A stretch of DNA of 39,279 nucleotides from Clostridiales bacterium UBA1701 (GTDB taxonomy: Bacteria; Bacillota; Clostridia; Oscillospirales; Oscillospiraceae): the NCBI GenBank assembly GCA_002320035.1, contig DCJL01000030.1, positions 751 through 40,029 of the forward strand. Reading direction: 5' to 3'. Below the pieces are notes generated by a model. It did no database searches. It saw only the letters and a program-made list of their open reading frames with translations, and was not told the DNA's origin. The position numbers were made by a program, and so were the translations under genes. Positions 21,576-30,517 of this stretch are shown here, one piece after another (position 1 is the first letter of the stretch; each line of letters begins with the position of its first letter).

Positions 21576-23174
21576 ATGACCAAATACATTTTCGTTACCG
21601 GCGGCGTTGTTTCCGGCCTTGGGAAAGGCATAACCGCGGCCTCTCTCGGCAGGCTTCTCAAATGCCGGGGGCTGAAAGTCGCCGCCCAGAAGCTGGATCC
21701 CTATATCAATGTGGACCCGGGCACCATGAGCCCCTACCAGCACGGCGAGGTCTATGTGACCGAGGACGGAGCCGAGGCCGACCTGGACCTGGGCCATTAC
21801 GAGCGCTTTATCGACGAGGATCTGAACAAATACTCGAATCTCACCACTGGCAAGGTCTACTGGAACGTGCTCAACAAGGAGCGCCGGGGCGAATATCTGG
21901 GTCAGACGGTACAGGTCATCCCCCACATTACCCAGGAGATAAAGGCCTTTATTTACAGCGTGGGCCGGAAAACCGGGGCGGATGTGGTCATAACCGAGAT
22001 CGGCGGCACCACCGGCGACATTGAGAGCCAGCCCTTTTTGGAGGCGGCCCGGCAGGTGAGTCTGGAACAGGGGACGGGCAACGCACTCTTTATCCATGTG
22101 ACCCTGGTCCCCTTTCTCAGCGGCAGCGACGAGCACAAGACCAAGCCCACCCAGCACTCTGTCAAAGAGCTGCAGGGTATGGGCATCTCCCCCAATATCA
22201 TTGTTCTCCGCTGCGACAGGCCCCTCGAACCGGAGATTTTCCGGAAGATTGCCATGTTCTGCAATGTGAAACCCGACTGCGTCATTGAAAACCGCACGCT
22301 GCCCATTCTCTATGAAGCGCCCCTCATGCTGGAAGAGCGTGACTTTTCCCTTATTGTCTGCCGGGAGCTTGGCCTCTGGACCCGGGCGCCGGAACTTGCC
22401 GAATGGCGGGGCATGGTGCACAGGATAAAGAGCCTTGACAGGCAGGTGACCATCGGCCTTGTGGGCAAATACGTGCAGCTGCACGACGCTTACCTCTCCG
22501 TGGCCGAGGCCCTGCGCCACGGGGGCTATGCCTGCGGGGCAGCGGTGAGCATCCGCTGGATAGACAGCGAGACCCTTAATGATGAAAATGCCGCCGAAAT
22601 TCTCTCCGGCTGCGGCGGCATCATCGTCCCCGGCGGCTTTGGTGACAGGGGCATAGAAGGCATGATAAGCGCCGCCCGATACGCCCGGGAAAATAATCTT
22701 CCCTATCTGGGTATCTGTCTGGGGATGCAAATCGCGGTGATTGAGTTCGCCCGCCACATCTGCGGCCTGGAGGACGCCAATTCCGGCGAATTTAACGCCG
22801 ATTCCGGAAATAAAGTGATTGATTTTCTGCCCGATCAGAATGATAATATAGACAAGGGAGGAAGCCTGCGCCTGGGCGCCTATCCCTGCCGCATCAAGGC
22901 CGGCAGCCTCATGAATCGCTGCTATGGCCGGGACGAGATCCGGGAGCGCCACCGCCACCGCTATGAGTTCAATAACGCTTACCGGGCGCAGCTTGCCACC
23001 GTCGGCATGTCCCTCTGCGGTACCTCCCCCGACGGGCACATAGTAGAAGCCGTGGAGCTGCCGGAGAATGATTTTTTTATCGGCGTGCAGTTCCACCCAG
23101 AATTCAAGAGCCGCCCCAACAAGCCCCATCCCCTGTTTCTGGGCCTTGTGTCGGCGGCGCTGAGAGGAGAATGA
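21576..23174 (+). CDS. pyrG: CTP synthase
   Basis: A 532-residue cytoplasmic enzyme that aminates UTP to CTP with ATP and glutamine. The N-terminal synthetase domain shows YIFVTGGVVSGLGKG, LDPYINVDPGTMSPYQHGEV, TEIGGTTGDIES and KTKPTQHSVKELQ. The C-terminal class I glutaminase domain shows IVPGGFGDRG, LGICLGMQ (catalytic Cys) and GVQFHPEF (His, Glu). Length is normal. The frame opens at a TTG at 21558, but ATG 21576 with AAAGGAC before it matches the family start. It is the first gene of pyrG-nadE-purB-purA-guaA. Confidence 0.98.
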   Translation: MTKYIFVTGGVVSGLGKGITAASLGRLLKCRGLKVAAQKLDPYINVDPGTMSPYQHGEVYVTEDGAEADLDLGHYERFIDEDLNKYSNLTTGKVYWNVLNKERRGEYLGQTVQVIPHITQEIKAFIYSVGRKTGADVVITEIGGTTGDIESQPFLEAARQVSLEQGTGNALFIHVTLVPFLSGSDEHKTKPTQHSVKELQGMGISPNIIVLRCDRPLEPEIFRKIAMFCNVKPDCVIENRTLPILYEAPLMLEERDFSLIVCRELGLWTRAPELAEWRGMVHRIKSLDRQVTIGLVGKYVQLHDAYLSVAEALRHGGYACGAAVSIRWIDSETLNDENAAEILSGCGGIIVPGGFGDRGIEGMISAARYARENNLPYLGICLGMQIAVIEFARHICGLEDANSGEFNADSGNKVIDFLPDQNDNIDKGGSLRLGAYPCRIKAGSLMNRCYGRDEIRERHRHRYEFNNAYRAQLATVGMSLCGTSPDGHIVEAVELPENDFFIGVQFHPEFKSRPNKPHPLFLGLVSAALRGE

Positions 23175-23177
23175 TTT

Positions 23178-23903
23178 TTGAGAGACTATCGCGCGGAATT
23201 TGAGGGCCGGGTGGCTTTTATAAAAGCGCTTGTAAAAAGCAGCGGATCGGCCGGCATCATTTTCGGCAACTCCGGCGGAAAGGACAGCGCTCTTGTGGGC
23301 ATTCTCTGCAAGGCCGCCTGTGAAAACACGCTGGGCCTCATCATGCCCTGCGCCTCCAGGCGCAATTTCGGCCCTGACGCAGACGATGGGCATGCCCTGG
23401 CCAAAGCTTTCGGCATAGAAAGCCGCATGGTAGACCTTACCGGCGTCCGTGCCGCAGAGCTTGGAGCGCTTGAAAAGGTGACGAGCCTCAACGATGCCGC
23501 CCTCACCAACCTCGCTCCCCGCCTGCGCATGACCACCCTTTACGCCATCGCCGCCTGTGAAAACCGCCTTGTGGCCGGCACCGGCAACCGCAGTGAGGCC
23601 CACATGGGTTACTTCACCAAATGGGGCGACGGCGCCTGCGACTTTAACCCCATCTCCGACCTGACCGCCGGAGAGGTGTTTGCGTTCCTGGAGTATCTGA
23701 AAGCTCCCCGCTGCATCATAGACAAGGCCCCCTCCGCCGGTCTTTTTGACGGACAGACGGACGAAGAGGATATGGGCGTCAGCTACGCCGCCATCGACCG
23801 CTATATCCTCACGGGCGAGGCCACGGAGAATGACAGGGCCATTATCGACCGATACCACAGCCGCAGCGAGCACAAGCGCCGTCCCATCGCCACTTACAGG
23901 TAA
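23178..23903 (+). CDS. nadE: NAD(+) synthetase, ammonia-dependent type
   Basis: A 241-residue enzyme that converts nicotinate adenine dinucleotide to NAD+ with ATP. The P-loop GNSGGKDSAL lies at residues 30-39, followed by LVAGTGNRSEAHMGYFTKWGDG (the substrate and ammonia region) and PSAGLFDGQTDEEDMGVSY near the C-terminus. There is no glutaminase or nitrilase domain, so it uses free ammonia or an external source. It starts with TTG, supported by AGAGGAGA seven bases upstream and by lack of an earlier start, and begins 3 bases after the pyrG stop. Being in a cluster of glutamine/ammonia-using ATP-pyrophosphatases fits a shared nucleotide theme. Confidence 0.94.
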   Translation: MRDYRAEFEGRVAFIKALVKSSGSAGIIFGNSGGKDSALVGILCKAACENTLGLIMPCASRRNFGPDADDGHALAKAFGIESRMVDLTGVRAAELGALEKVTSLNDAALTNLAPRLRMTTLYAIAACENRLVAGTGNRSEAHMGYFTKWGDGACDFNPISDLTAGEVFAFLEYLKAPRCIIDKAPSAGLFDGQTDEEDMGVSYAAIDRYILTGEATENDRAIIDRYHSRSEHKRRPIATYR

Positions 23904-23928
23904 TTTCTCAGATGCAAAGGAGCCGGTT

Positions 23929-25362
23929 ATGCACGAATTTTACGAAAACCCCCTCTGCGGCAGATATGCCGACGAGGAAATGAAACGGCTTTTCTCCGAC
24001 GACACCAAGTTTTCCACCTGGCGCAGGCTCTGGCTCGCCCTGGCTGAGAGCGAGAAGGAGCTGGGCCTGGATATAAGCGAGGAACAGCTTGGAGAGATGC
24101 GGGCCAATCTCACCAACATCGATTATGCCGCCGCCGCCGCGCACGAGCATCAGGTCCGGCACGACGTTATGGCCCATGTACTCACTTTCGGTGAATGCTG
24201 CCCTAAGGCAAAGCCCATTATCCATCTGGGGGCCACCTCCTGCTATGTGGGGGACAATACGGACATAATAAATATGCGCAGCGCCCTGCTCATAATCAGA
24301 AAGCTGCTTGTAAACGCCGTGGCCGCCCTGGCAGACTTCGCCGGGGCCAACAAGGCCCTGCCCACCCTGGCCTACACCCATTTTCAGGCCGCCCAGCCCA
24401 CAACCGTGGGCAAGCGGGCCTGCCTGTGGATAAACGACCTGCTTTTTGATATCCAGCAGCTTGATTTTCAATTGGACAACCTGAAGCTTCTGGGCTGCAA
24501 AGGCACCACAGGCACCGCCGCCAGCTTCCTCGCGCTTTTTGACGGGGACGGTGAAAAGGCCGAGGAGCTTGAACGGAAGATCACCGAAAAGCTGGGCTTC
24601 GAGCAATGCCAGAGCGTGAGCGGGCAGACCTACACCCGCAAGGCGGATTTCGCTGTTTTGCAGGTGCTCTCCGGCATTGCTCAGAGCGCCTCCAAATTCT
24701 CCAGTGACATCCGGCTTCTCAGCCACATGAAGGAAGTGGACGAGCCCTTCGAGTCCGACCAGATCGGGTCTTCGGCCATGGCCTACAAGAGAAATCCCAT
24801 GCGCTCCGAGCGCATAGCCTCCCTCTCCCGCTATGTGATATGCGACCTGCAAAATGCCGCCGTCACCGCCTCCGCCCAGTGGTTTGAGCGGACGCTGGAC
24901 GACTCGGCCAACCGCCGCCTGTCCATTCCCGAGGCTTTTCTGGCCACCGACGCGATTCTGAACCTGTATATCAACATTGTCCGGGGCATGAAAATCTACC
25001 CCGCCGTTATCGCCAAGCATCTGAACGCGGAGCTGCCCTTCATGGCCACCGAGAATATCCTTATGTACTGCGTCAGGCACAAAGGCGGGGACCGGCAGGT
25101 TCTCCATGAGGCCATCCGGCAGCACGCTGTCCAGGCCGCCCAGCAGGTGAAGCTCTACGGGAAAGACAACGACCTGCTCCAGCGTATCAAGGCGGACCCG
25201 GTTTTCAGCCTTACGGAGGCAGAGCTTTCCGCGCTTACGGACCCGGCCACCTTTACCGGCATGGCCGAGCGCCAGTGTGAAAAGTTCCTTGCGGAGCAGG
25301 TAAAGCCCATTCTGGAAAAATACAGCGGCAGCCTCGGCGTCAGCGCCGATATCACTGTCTGA
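23929..25362 (+). CDS. purB: Adenylosuccinate lyase
   Basis: A 477-residue enzyme that releases fumarate from adenylosuccinate (giving AMP) and from SAICAR in purine synthesis. Family features are HEHQVRHDVMAHVLTFGE, IHLGATSCYVGDNTD, LAYTHFQAAQPTTVGKRA, and the signature loop QIGSSAMAYKRNPMRSER with the catalytic serine. Length fits the long PurB type. Start ATG 23929 has AAAGGAG at the proper distance, and the open frame runs earlier within nadE. It is followed after 21 bases by purA, the enzyme that makes its substrate. Confidence 0.97.
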   Translation: MHEFYENPLCGRYADEEMKRLFSDDTKFSTWRRLWLALAESEKELGLDISEEQLGEMRANLTNIDYAAAAAHEHQVRHDVMAHVLTFGECCPKAKPIIHLGATSCYVGDNTDIINMRSALLIIRKLLVNAVAALADFAGANKALPTLAYTHFQAAQPTTVGKRACLWINDLLFDIQQLDFQLDNLKLLGCKGTTGTAASFLALFDGDGEKAEELERKITEKLGFEQCQSVSGQTYTRKADFAVLQVLSGIAQSASKFSSDIRLLSHMKEVDEPFESDQIGSSAMAYKRNPMRSERIASLSRYVICDLQNAAVTASAQWFERTLDDSANRRLSIPEAFLATDAILNLYINIVRGMKIYPAVIAKHLNAELPFMATENILMYCVRHKGGDRQVLHEAIRQHAVQAAQQVKLYGKDNDLLQRIKADPVFSLTEAELSALTDPATFTGMAERQCEKFLAEQVKPILEKYSGSLGVSADITV

Positions 25363-25383
25363 GGAAATGAGAGATACAACCAT

Positions 25384-26661
25384 ATGTTAACATCAATTGT
25401 TGGAACAAACTGGGGCGACGAGGGCAAGGGCCGCATGGTGGACCTGCTCAGTGAGAACTACGATGTTGTGGTCCGCTATCAGGGCGGCAACAACGCCGGC
25501 CATACCGTCATAAACGAAAAGGGCAAGTTCGTCATGAACCTCATGCCCTCCGGCATCCTGCGGGACGAAACGGTGAACGTCCTCGGCCCCGGGATCGTCA
25601 TCGACCTGGAGCATCTCTCCGGCGAAGCCGCGCGCCTGCGGGAGGGCGGCATAGAGATCGGCCCCCGGCACCTGAAAATAAGCGACCGGGCCACCGTTTG
25701 CCTGCCCTACCACAAGCTGCTGGACGGTTTGGAGGAGGACAGGCTGGGCGACAAAAAGTTCGGCTCCACCCGTCGGGGCATCTCCCCCGTCTACGCGGAC
25801 AAGTACATGAAAAAGACCATTCGCATGGGCGATCTGCTTCACTGGGACAGCCTCCGGGATCGTCTCGCTGGCATCATTGAATGGAAAAATCTGACCGTTG
25901 AAAAGGGCTACGGCCATGAGCCTGTGTCCCTGGACGAGATCATGGCCTGGCTTGAAACCTTTGGCCGGCCCTTCGCCCCCTATGTCTGCAACACCACCGA
26001 GTATCTTGGCTCCGCCATCAGGGAGGGCAAGTCCATCCTCTTTGAGGCCCAGCTTGGCGCTCTGCGGGATATTGACTTCGGCATCTATCCCTATACCTCC
26101 GCCTCCACCACGCTGGCCGCCTACGCCCCCATCGGCGCGGGCATCCCCTACGCCCGGCTCGACGAGAGCATAGGCATCATGAAAGCCTATTCCAGCTGCG
26201 TAGGGGAGGGCCCCTTTATCTGCGAGCTTTTTGGAGACGAGGCCGAGGAGCTGCGAAAAGCCGGCGGTGAGTACGGCGCGGCCACAGGCCGGCCGCGCCG
26301 CGTGGGCGGCTTCGATGTGGTGGCCTCCCGTTACGGCACGCTGATGCAGGGCTGCTCCTATATCGCCCTGACGAAACTCGACGTGCTCTCCTATCTGAAA
26401 GAGATCCCCGTCTGCACCGCCTATGAGCTGGATGGCAGAAAGACAGGCTATTTCCCCTCGGATATTGACGAGCTCAACGCCGCCAGGCCCGTGTACGAAT
26501 ATCTGCCCGGCTTTCACTGCGACATCAGCGACTGCCGCCGCCCGGAGGATCTGCCCCGGGCAGCCATGGACTACATCCGCTATATCGAAAAGGCCATAAA
26601 CTGTCCCATCAGGTATGTTTCCGTAGGCCCTGAGCGGGACGCTTACATCACCCTGTTCTGA
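25384..26661 (+). CDS. purA: Adenylosuccinate synthetase
   Basis: A 425-residue GTP-dependent enzyme that joins IMP and aspartate, the first committed step to AMP. It has the N-terminal P-loop variant GTNWGDEGKGRMVD, GGNNAGHT, the loop GSTRRGISPVYADK, AATGRPRRVGGFD (IMP loop) and TKLDVL for guanine binding. Length is normal and the start is clear (AGGAAATGAGAG upstream). Together with purB on one side and guaA on the other, the run holds both branches from IMP to AMP and GMP. Confidence 0.98.
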   Translation: MLTSIVGTNWGDEGKGRMVDLLSENYDVVVRYQGGNNAGHTVINEKGKFVMNLMPSGILRDETVNVLGPGIVIDLEHLSGEAARLREGGIEIGPRHLKISDRATVCLPYHKLLDGLEEDRLGDKKFGSTRRGISPVYADKYMKKTIRMGDLLHWDSLRDRLAGIIEWKNLTVEKGYGHEPVSLDEIMAWLETFGRPFAPYVCNTTEYLGSAIREGKSILFEAQLGALRDIDFGIYPYTSASTTLAAYAPIGAGIPYARLDESIGIMKAYSSCVGEGPFICELFGDEAEELRKAGGEYGAATGRPRRVGGFDVVASRYGTLMQGCSYIALTKLDVLSYLKEIPVCTAYELDGRKTGYFPSDIDELNAARPVYEYLPGFHCDISDCRRPEDLPRAAMDYIRYIEKAINCPIRYVSVGPERDAYITLF

Positions 26662-26680
26662 TTTTTCGGAGGCGAATGCA

Positions 26681-28222
26681 ATGGACCCGCAGAAAATTCT
26701 TATACTGGACTTCGGCGGCCAGTACAATCAGCTCATCGCCCGCCGTGTGCGCGAGTGCAGCGTATACTGCGAGGTGAAGCCCTATGACATGAGCATAGAG
26801 GCCATCCGAAGCTTTGACCCCATCGGCATTATTTTTACCGGCGGCCCCAACAGTGTCTACGCCCCCGGTTCCCCCCAGCTTGATCCGGAGATTTTTGCTC
26901 TCGGTCTGCCCATTCTGGGCATCTGCTACGGCTGCCAGCTTATTTCCCACAGTCTGGGCGGCAAGGTGACCGCCGCCCAGGAGGACTCTGCCAGGGAATA
27001 CGGCAGGACCGAGACCTTTTTCGACACCTCCTGCCGCCTTTTCAAGGGCCTGCCAGAGGAGAGCGTCACCTGGATGAGCCATGGGGACTACATGGCCCGG
27101 GTTCCCGAGGGCTTCGCCCTTGTGGCCCGTTCCGCCAACTGTCCCACCGTGGGCATCTGCGATGAGAACCGGCGCTTTTATGGCGTGCAGTTTCATCCTG
27201 AGGTAAACCACACCCGGTTCGGCCGGGAGATGCTCCGCAATTTCCTGTACGAGATTTGCGGCGCGAAGGGCGGCTGGACCATGGCCGACTATAAAAATGC
27301 CGCCGTCCGCGCCGTGCGGGAAAAGGTTGGGGACGGGAAGGTGCTGCTGGCCCTCTCCGGCGGCGTCGATTCCTCCGTTGCGGCCGCCCTGCTGGCGGAG
27401 GCGGTGGGCAGCCAGCTCACCTGTGTTTTCGTGGATCACGGCCTTATGCGCAAGGACGAAGGGGACGAGGTGGAGCAGGCCTTCTCCCGCTGGAGCATCA
27501 ACTTTGTCCGCGTAAACGCCGGGGAGCGCTTCCTTGAGAAGCTGGCCGGCGTTACCGAGCCGGAGCACAAGCGCAAGATCATCGGCCAGGAGTTTATCCG
27601 GGTCTTTGAGGAAGAGGCTAAAAAGCTGGGCGCTGTGGACTATCTGGCCCAGGGCACCATTTACCCCGATGTTATTGAGTCCGGCAAGGGGGACGCTGCC
27701 GTCATAAAAAGCCATCACAATGTGGGCGGCCTGCCCGACTATGTGGACTTCAAGGAGATCATCGAACCTCTGCGCATGCTCTTCAAGGACGAGGTGCGCC
27801 AGCTTGGACGGGAGCTGGGCCTGCCGGAATATCTGGTCATGCGTCAGCCCTTCCCCGGTCCCGGTCTGGGCATCCGGGTCATAGGCGAGGTCACCAAAGA
27901 AAAGCTGGATATTCTTCGGGAGGCAGATTTCATTTTCCGGGACGAAGTGGCCAGCGCCGGCCTTACGGAGGGCATGAGCCAGTACTTCGCCGCCCTTACC
28001 AATATGCGCTCCGTAGGCGTCATGGGCGACGGGCGCACCTATGACTACGCCATAGCCCTGCGAAGCGTCACCACCAGCGACTTTATGACCGCGGACTGGA
28101 CCCGCATCCCCTACGAGCTGCTGGACAAAATCTCCAGCCGCATAGTGAATCAGGTCCGCGGGGTGAACCGCGTCCTCTATGATATAACCTCCAAGCCCCC
28201 CGCTACGGTGGAATTCGAATAA
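26681..28222 (+). CDS. guaA: GMP synthase, glutamine-hydrolysing
   Basis: A 513-residue two-domain enzyme that converts XMP to GMP. Residues 1-190 form a class I glutaminase with the GICYGCQL nucleophile Cys82 and GVQFHPEV. Next is the ATP-pyrophosphatase P-loop ALSGGVDSSVAAALL, then a C-terminal dimerisation/XMP-binding domain with RQPFPGPGLGIRVIGE and a terminal KPPATVEFE. CGGAGG lies before the ATG. It ends the pyrG to guaA run. A separate gene at 37672 encodes only the synthetase part, so the cell has two GMP synthetases. Confidence 0.98.
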   Translation: MDPQKILILDFGGQYNQLIARRVRECSVYCEVKPYDMSIEAIRSFDPIGIIFTGGPNSVYAPGSPQLDPEIFALGLPILGICYGCQLISHSLGGKVTAAQEDSAREYGRTETFFDTSCRLFKGLPEESVTWMSHGDYMARVPEGFALVARSANCPTVGICDENRRFYGVQFHPEVNHTRFGREMLRNFLYEICGAKGGWTMADYKNAAVRAVREKVGDGKVLLALSGGVDSSVAAALLAEAVGSQLTCVFVDHGLMRKDEGDEVEQAFSRWSINFVRVNAGERFLEKLAGVTEPEHKRKIIGQEFIRVFEEEAKKLGAVDYLAQGTIYPDVIESGKGDAAVIKSHHNVGGLPDYVDFKEIIEPLRMLFKDEVRQLGRELGLPEYLVMRQPFPGPGLGIRVIGEVTKEKLDILREADFIFRDEVASAGLTEGMSQYFAALTNMRSVGVMGDGRTYDYAIALRSVTTSDFMTADWTRIPYELLDKISSRIVNQVRGVNRVLYDITSKPPATVEFE

Positions 28223-28226
28223 GCAA

Positions 28227-28255
28227 TTGACATTTGCCCGCTTTTGTTTTAGGAT
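28227..28255 (+). promoter_or_regulatory. Promoter of the mgtE transcript
   Basis: TTGACA (28227-28232) and TAGGAT (28250-28255) are separated by 17 bases. The promoter starts only 5 bases after the guaA stop codon. Confidence 0.75.
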
Positions 28256-28265
28256 ATATGGGACA

Positions 28266-28500
28266 ATAGAATATGCGCTTCGGTAGGTGAGGTTACCGCA
28301 GGGATTTGGAGATTTCCTGAGATTGCTGCCGCGAGATTGTGGAGACACAACGAGTTGGTTTAGCAGGATATGTCGTGAAGGCATACCCTAATGCAATTGA
28401 TATATGCCCGGCGATACTAAAGCTTGAACGATGTTTTTGGTTTTCAAAATTGACAGGGGCTCTTCATCGTTCAGGCGATGAAGAGCTCTTTTTTTGTTTG
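28266..28500 (+). promoter_or_regulatory. M-box (ykoK) magnesium riboswitch with terminator
   Basis: The leader shows M-box signatures in order: GCTTCGGTAGGTGAGGTTACC, a GCTGCCGC block, and near its 3' end TATGCCCGGCGATACTAAAGC then TTGAACGATG. The expression platform is a 13-bp hairpin (28457-28488, GGGCTCTTCATCG / CGATGAAGAGCTC) followed by a long T run. High magnesium would favour the terminator and shut off mgtE, which matches the known function of this riboswitch class. Exact aptamer ends are approximate. Confidence 0.9.
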
Positions 28501-28559
28501 ATTTCTGCAAATGAATTTAAAAATGCTGTCCGCTGAGTACAGCAAAAGGAGGTGAGGCT

Positions 28560-28841
28560 ATGGACTCCGGAACCAGTTATCACTCGCAAGGCAGACTTTT
28601 AAAACGAAATAATTGGAGGTATCATTATGCTGAACAAGGATATTTTTTCCAGGCTTCTTCAGCAGCGTCAATTCAAATCTGTAAGAAGCATCCTGGATGT
28701 AATGAACGCCGTAGACATTGCCTCGCTGCTGTCAGAACTGGATGGCAAAGAACTTGCATTGGTATTCCGCCTTATTCCCAAAGCAAAGGCGGCCGAGGTG
28801 TTTGCAAATTTAAACAGCGCCATGCAGTCCTATCTTGTTGA
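28560..28841 (+). other. Short open frame overlapping the mgtE start, possible leader peptide
   Basis: An ATG at 28560 follows a near-perfect AAAAGGAGGTGAGGCT, better than the mgtE site itself. The frame (93 codons) runs about 22 codons before mgtE and continues out of frame inside it. The product looks like random coil (MDSGTSYHSQGRLLKRNN...), so it is not a normal protein. The strong ribosome site suggests that ribosomes load here, possibly affecting mgtE translation. This could also be coincidence. Confidence 0.4.
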
Positions 28842-29961
28842 AATGTTTTCAGAAAAGGAACTGCGGGAACTGCTTGACGATTTGTACATGGATGACACCG
28901 TAGATATCCTGGAGGAGCTGCCGGCAAATCTGGTCACCCGTATTCTCGCCGCAATAAGCCCCGAAAACCGCAATGTCATCAACAAGCTCTTAAACTATCC
29001 GGAAGATAGCGCCGGAAGCATTATGACGACGGAATATGTGGATTTAAAACCAGGCTGGACTGCCGCGCAATCAATGGAACACATTAAGAAAACCGGGATT
29101 CATAAAGAAACGATTTACACCTGCTATGTGACGAATCAGCGGAAACTGGTCGGCATTGTTTCAGCAAAAGATTTGATGACAGCAGATGACGGCGCCCTGA
29201 TTCAGGATTTGATGGAAACGGAGATCATATCGGTAACAACTCACACAGACCAGGAGAACGTAACTCATATTTTCCGCAAATACGATTTTATTGCGCTTCC
29301 TGTGCTGGATGCAGACGGCCTGCTTGTGGGTATCGTAACCTTTGACGACGTAATGGACGTGCTGGTAGCCGAAGCTACCGAGGACATCACAAAAATGGCC
29401 GCGGTGGCCCCGAGTGAGAAAACGTATTTTGAAACGTCGGCCTTTGCGCACGCCAAACGCAGAATTCCCTGGCTGTTGCTCCTGATGTTCTCGTCCATAA
29501 TTACCGGAACAATCATTACGGATTATGAAAACGCCTTTGCTGCGATTCCCCTGCTGGTGTCCTTCATTCCGATGCTTATGGATACCGGCGGAAACTGCGG
29601 TTCACAAAGTGCAACGCTTGTAATTCGCGGACTTGCTCTTGAGGAAATCCGATTCCGGGATTTTTTCCGGGTTATCTGGAAAGAATTTAAAATTTCTCTG
29701 ATTGTAGGAATTATACTCGCCGCAGCAAACGGGGTCCGTATTTTCCTGATGTATCAGGATGTCGCTCTGGCATTGGTCATTGCCTTTTCCCTGGTTTCAA
29801 CCGTAATTATTTCCAAGCTGATCGGCTGCATTCTCCCGTTGCTGGCAAAACGCGTCGGGCTGGATCCGGCAATCATGGCTTCTCCGCTGATTACGACCTT
29901 AGTGGACACCTGTTCAATTATCATCTATTTCAATTTCGCAACAAAAATATTTGCGTTATAG
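28627..29961 (+). CDS. mgtE: Magnesium transporter/channel
   Basis: A 444-residue Mg2+ channel. The N-terminal helical MgtE_N domain (to about residue 125) contains DGKELALVFRLIPKAKAAEVF. A pair of CBS domains follows (about residues 130-255, with DSAGSIMTTEYVDL and LVGIVSAKDLM, LVGIVTFDDVMDVL). Five membrane helices then follow with the PMLMDTGGNCGSQSATLVIRGLAL pore segment. Length and order fit the family. TTGGAGGT precedes ATG 28627. Codon use is more AT-rich than in the flanking nucleotide genes, hinting at a different history. Mg2+ control through the M-box upstream is expected. Confidence 0.96.
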   Translation: MLNKDIFSRLLQQRQFKSVRSILDVMNAVDIASLLSELDGKELALVFRLIPKAKAAEVFANLNSAMQSYLVEMFSEKELRELLDDLYMDDTVDILEELPANLVTRILAAISPENRNVINKLLNYPEDSAGSIMTTEYVDLKPGWTAAQSMEHIKKTGIHKETIYTCYVTNQRKLVGIVSAKDLMTADDGALIQDLMETEIISVTTHTDQENVTHIFRKYDFIALPVLDADGLLVGIVTFDDVMDVLVAEATEDITKMAAVAPSEKTYFETSAFAHAKRRIPWLLLLMFSSIITGTIITDYENAFAAIPLLVSFIPMLMDTGGNCGSQSATLVIRGLALEEIRFRDFFRVIWKEFKISLIVGIILAAANGVRIFLMYQDVALALVIAFSLVSTVIISKLIGCILPLLAKRVGLDPAIMASPLITTLVDTCSIIIYFNFATKIFAL

Positions 29962-30075
29962 AAATGCCCGGCCGCCCGGCGCATTCTGGCAAAAGCGCAG
30001 GCGGGTCCCCGCTGCGTCAAATGGCTAAAACGCTGGCTGAATACAAAAAAATTGCTAAGCAGGAGGAGTCTGGAT

Positions 30076-30517
30076 ATGCACATCAGGCGCGCAAAAAAAG
30101 AGGATTTATCCAGAATTGCGGAAATTCTGGTTTACAACAACAGGGTGAATTATTTCCCCATCTTCGGCAGCGAAGAATATTCTTTTAAAGAACTTCAGGT
30201 CCTTCCTCTGGCGGAGGAATACGAAAAGAGGCTGCCCGCCTGCCTCGTGTATGACGACGGGATCCTCCGGGGCTTTATCGAGACGGCGGGAGCAGAAGTA
30301 AAAAAAATTGTATACGGATGTTTTTTTTCAGGGCCGGGGCGTGGGCGCGGCCCTGCTGGAATACGCCGTCAGAGAGCGGGGCGCCCGCTTTCTCTGGGCG
30401 CTGGAGAAGAATTCCGGAGCCATCCGCTTTTACGAAAAGCAGGGGTTTTTCCCCAGCGGAGATCGGATCCTGGAGGAGGGCACAGCGGAATACCTAATCC
30501 GGCTCGAACGGAAATAA
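30076..30517 (+). pseudogene. Frameshifted GNAT acetyltransferase
   Basis: The first frame from ATG 30076 (with AGGAGGAG upstream) gives MHIRRAKKEDLSRIAEILVY through FIETAGAEVKK. A second frame from about 30308 continues LYTDVFFQGRGVGAALLEYA to FYEKQGFFPSGD and the stop at 30517. The two pieces join perfectly into one GNAT N-acetyltransferase of about 146 residues with its acetyl-CoA motif (GRGVGAAL). The break is in a run of eight A (30300-30307), and seven would restore the frame. It is a recent one-base insertion, a sequencing error, or a slippery-tract switch. The substrate is unknown. Confidence 0.85.

Noticed and set aside
21549..28384. Very long minus-strand open frames (774, 491, 444 and 578 codons) opposite pyrG, nadE, purB, purA and guaA
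   Set aside because: They are mirror frames of well-recognised enzymes in GC-rich DNA, have no ribosome sites, and read as low-complexity Gly/His/Val-rich chains.
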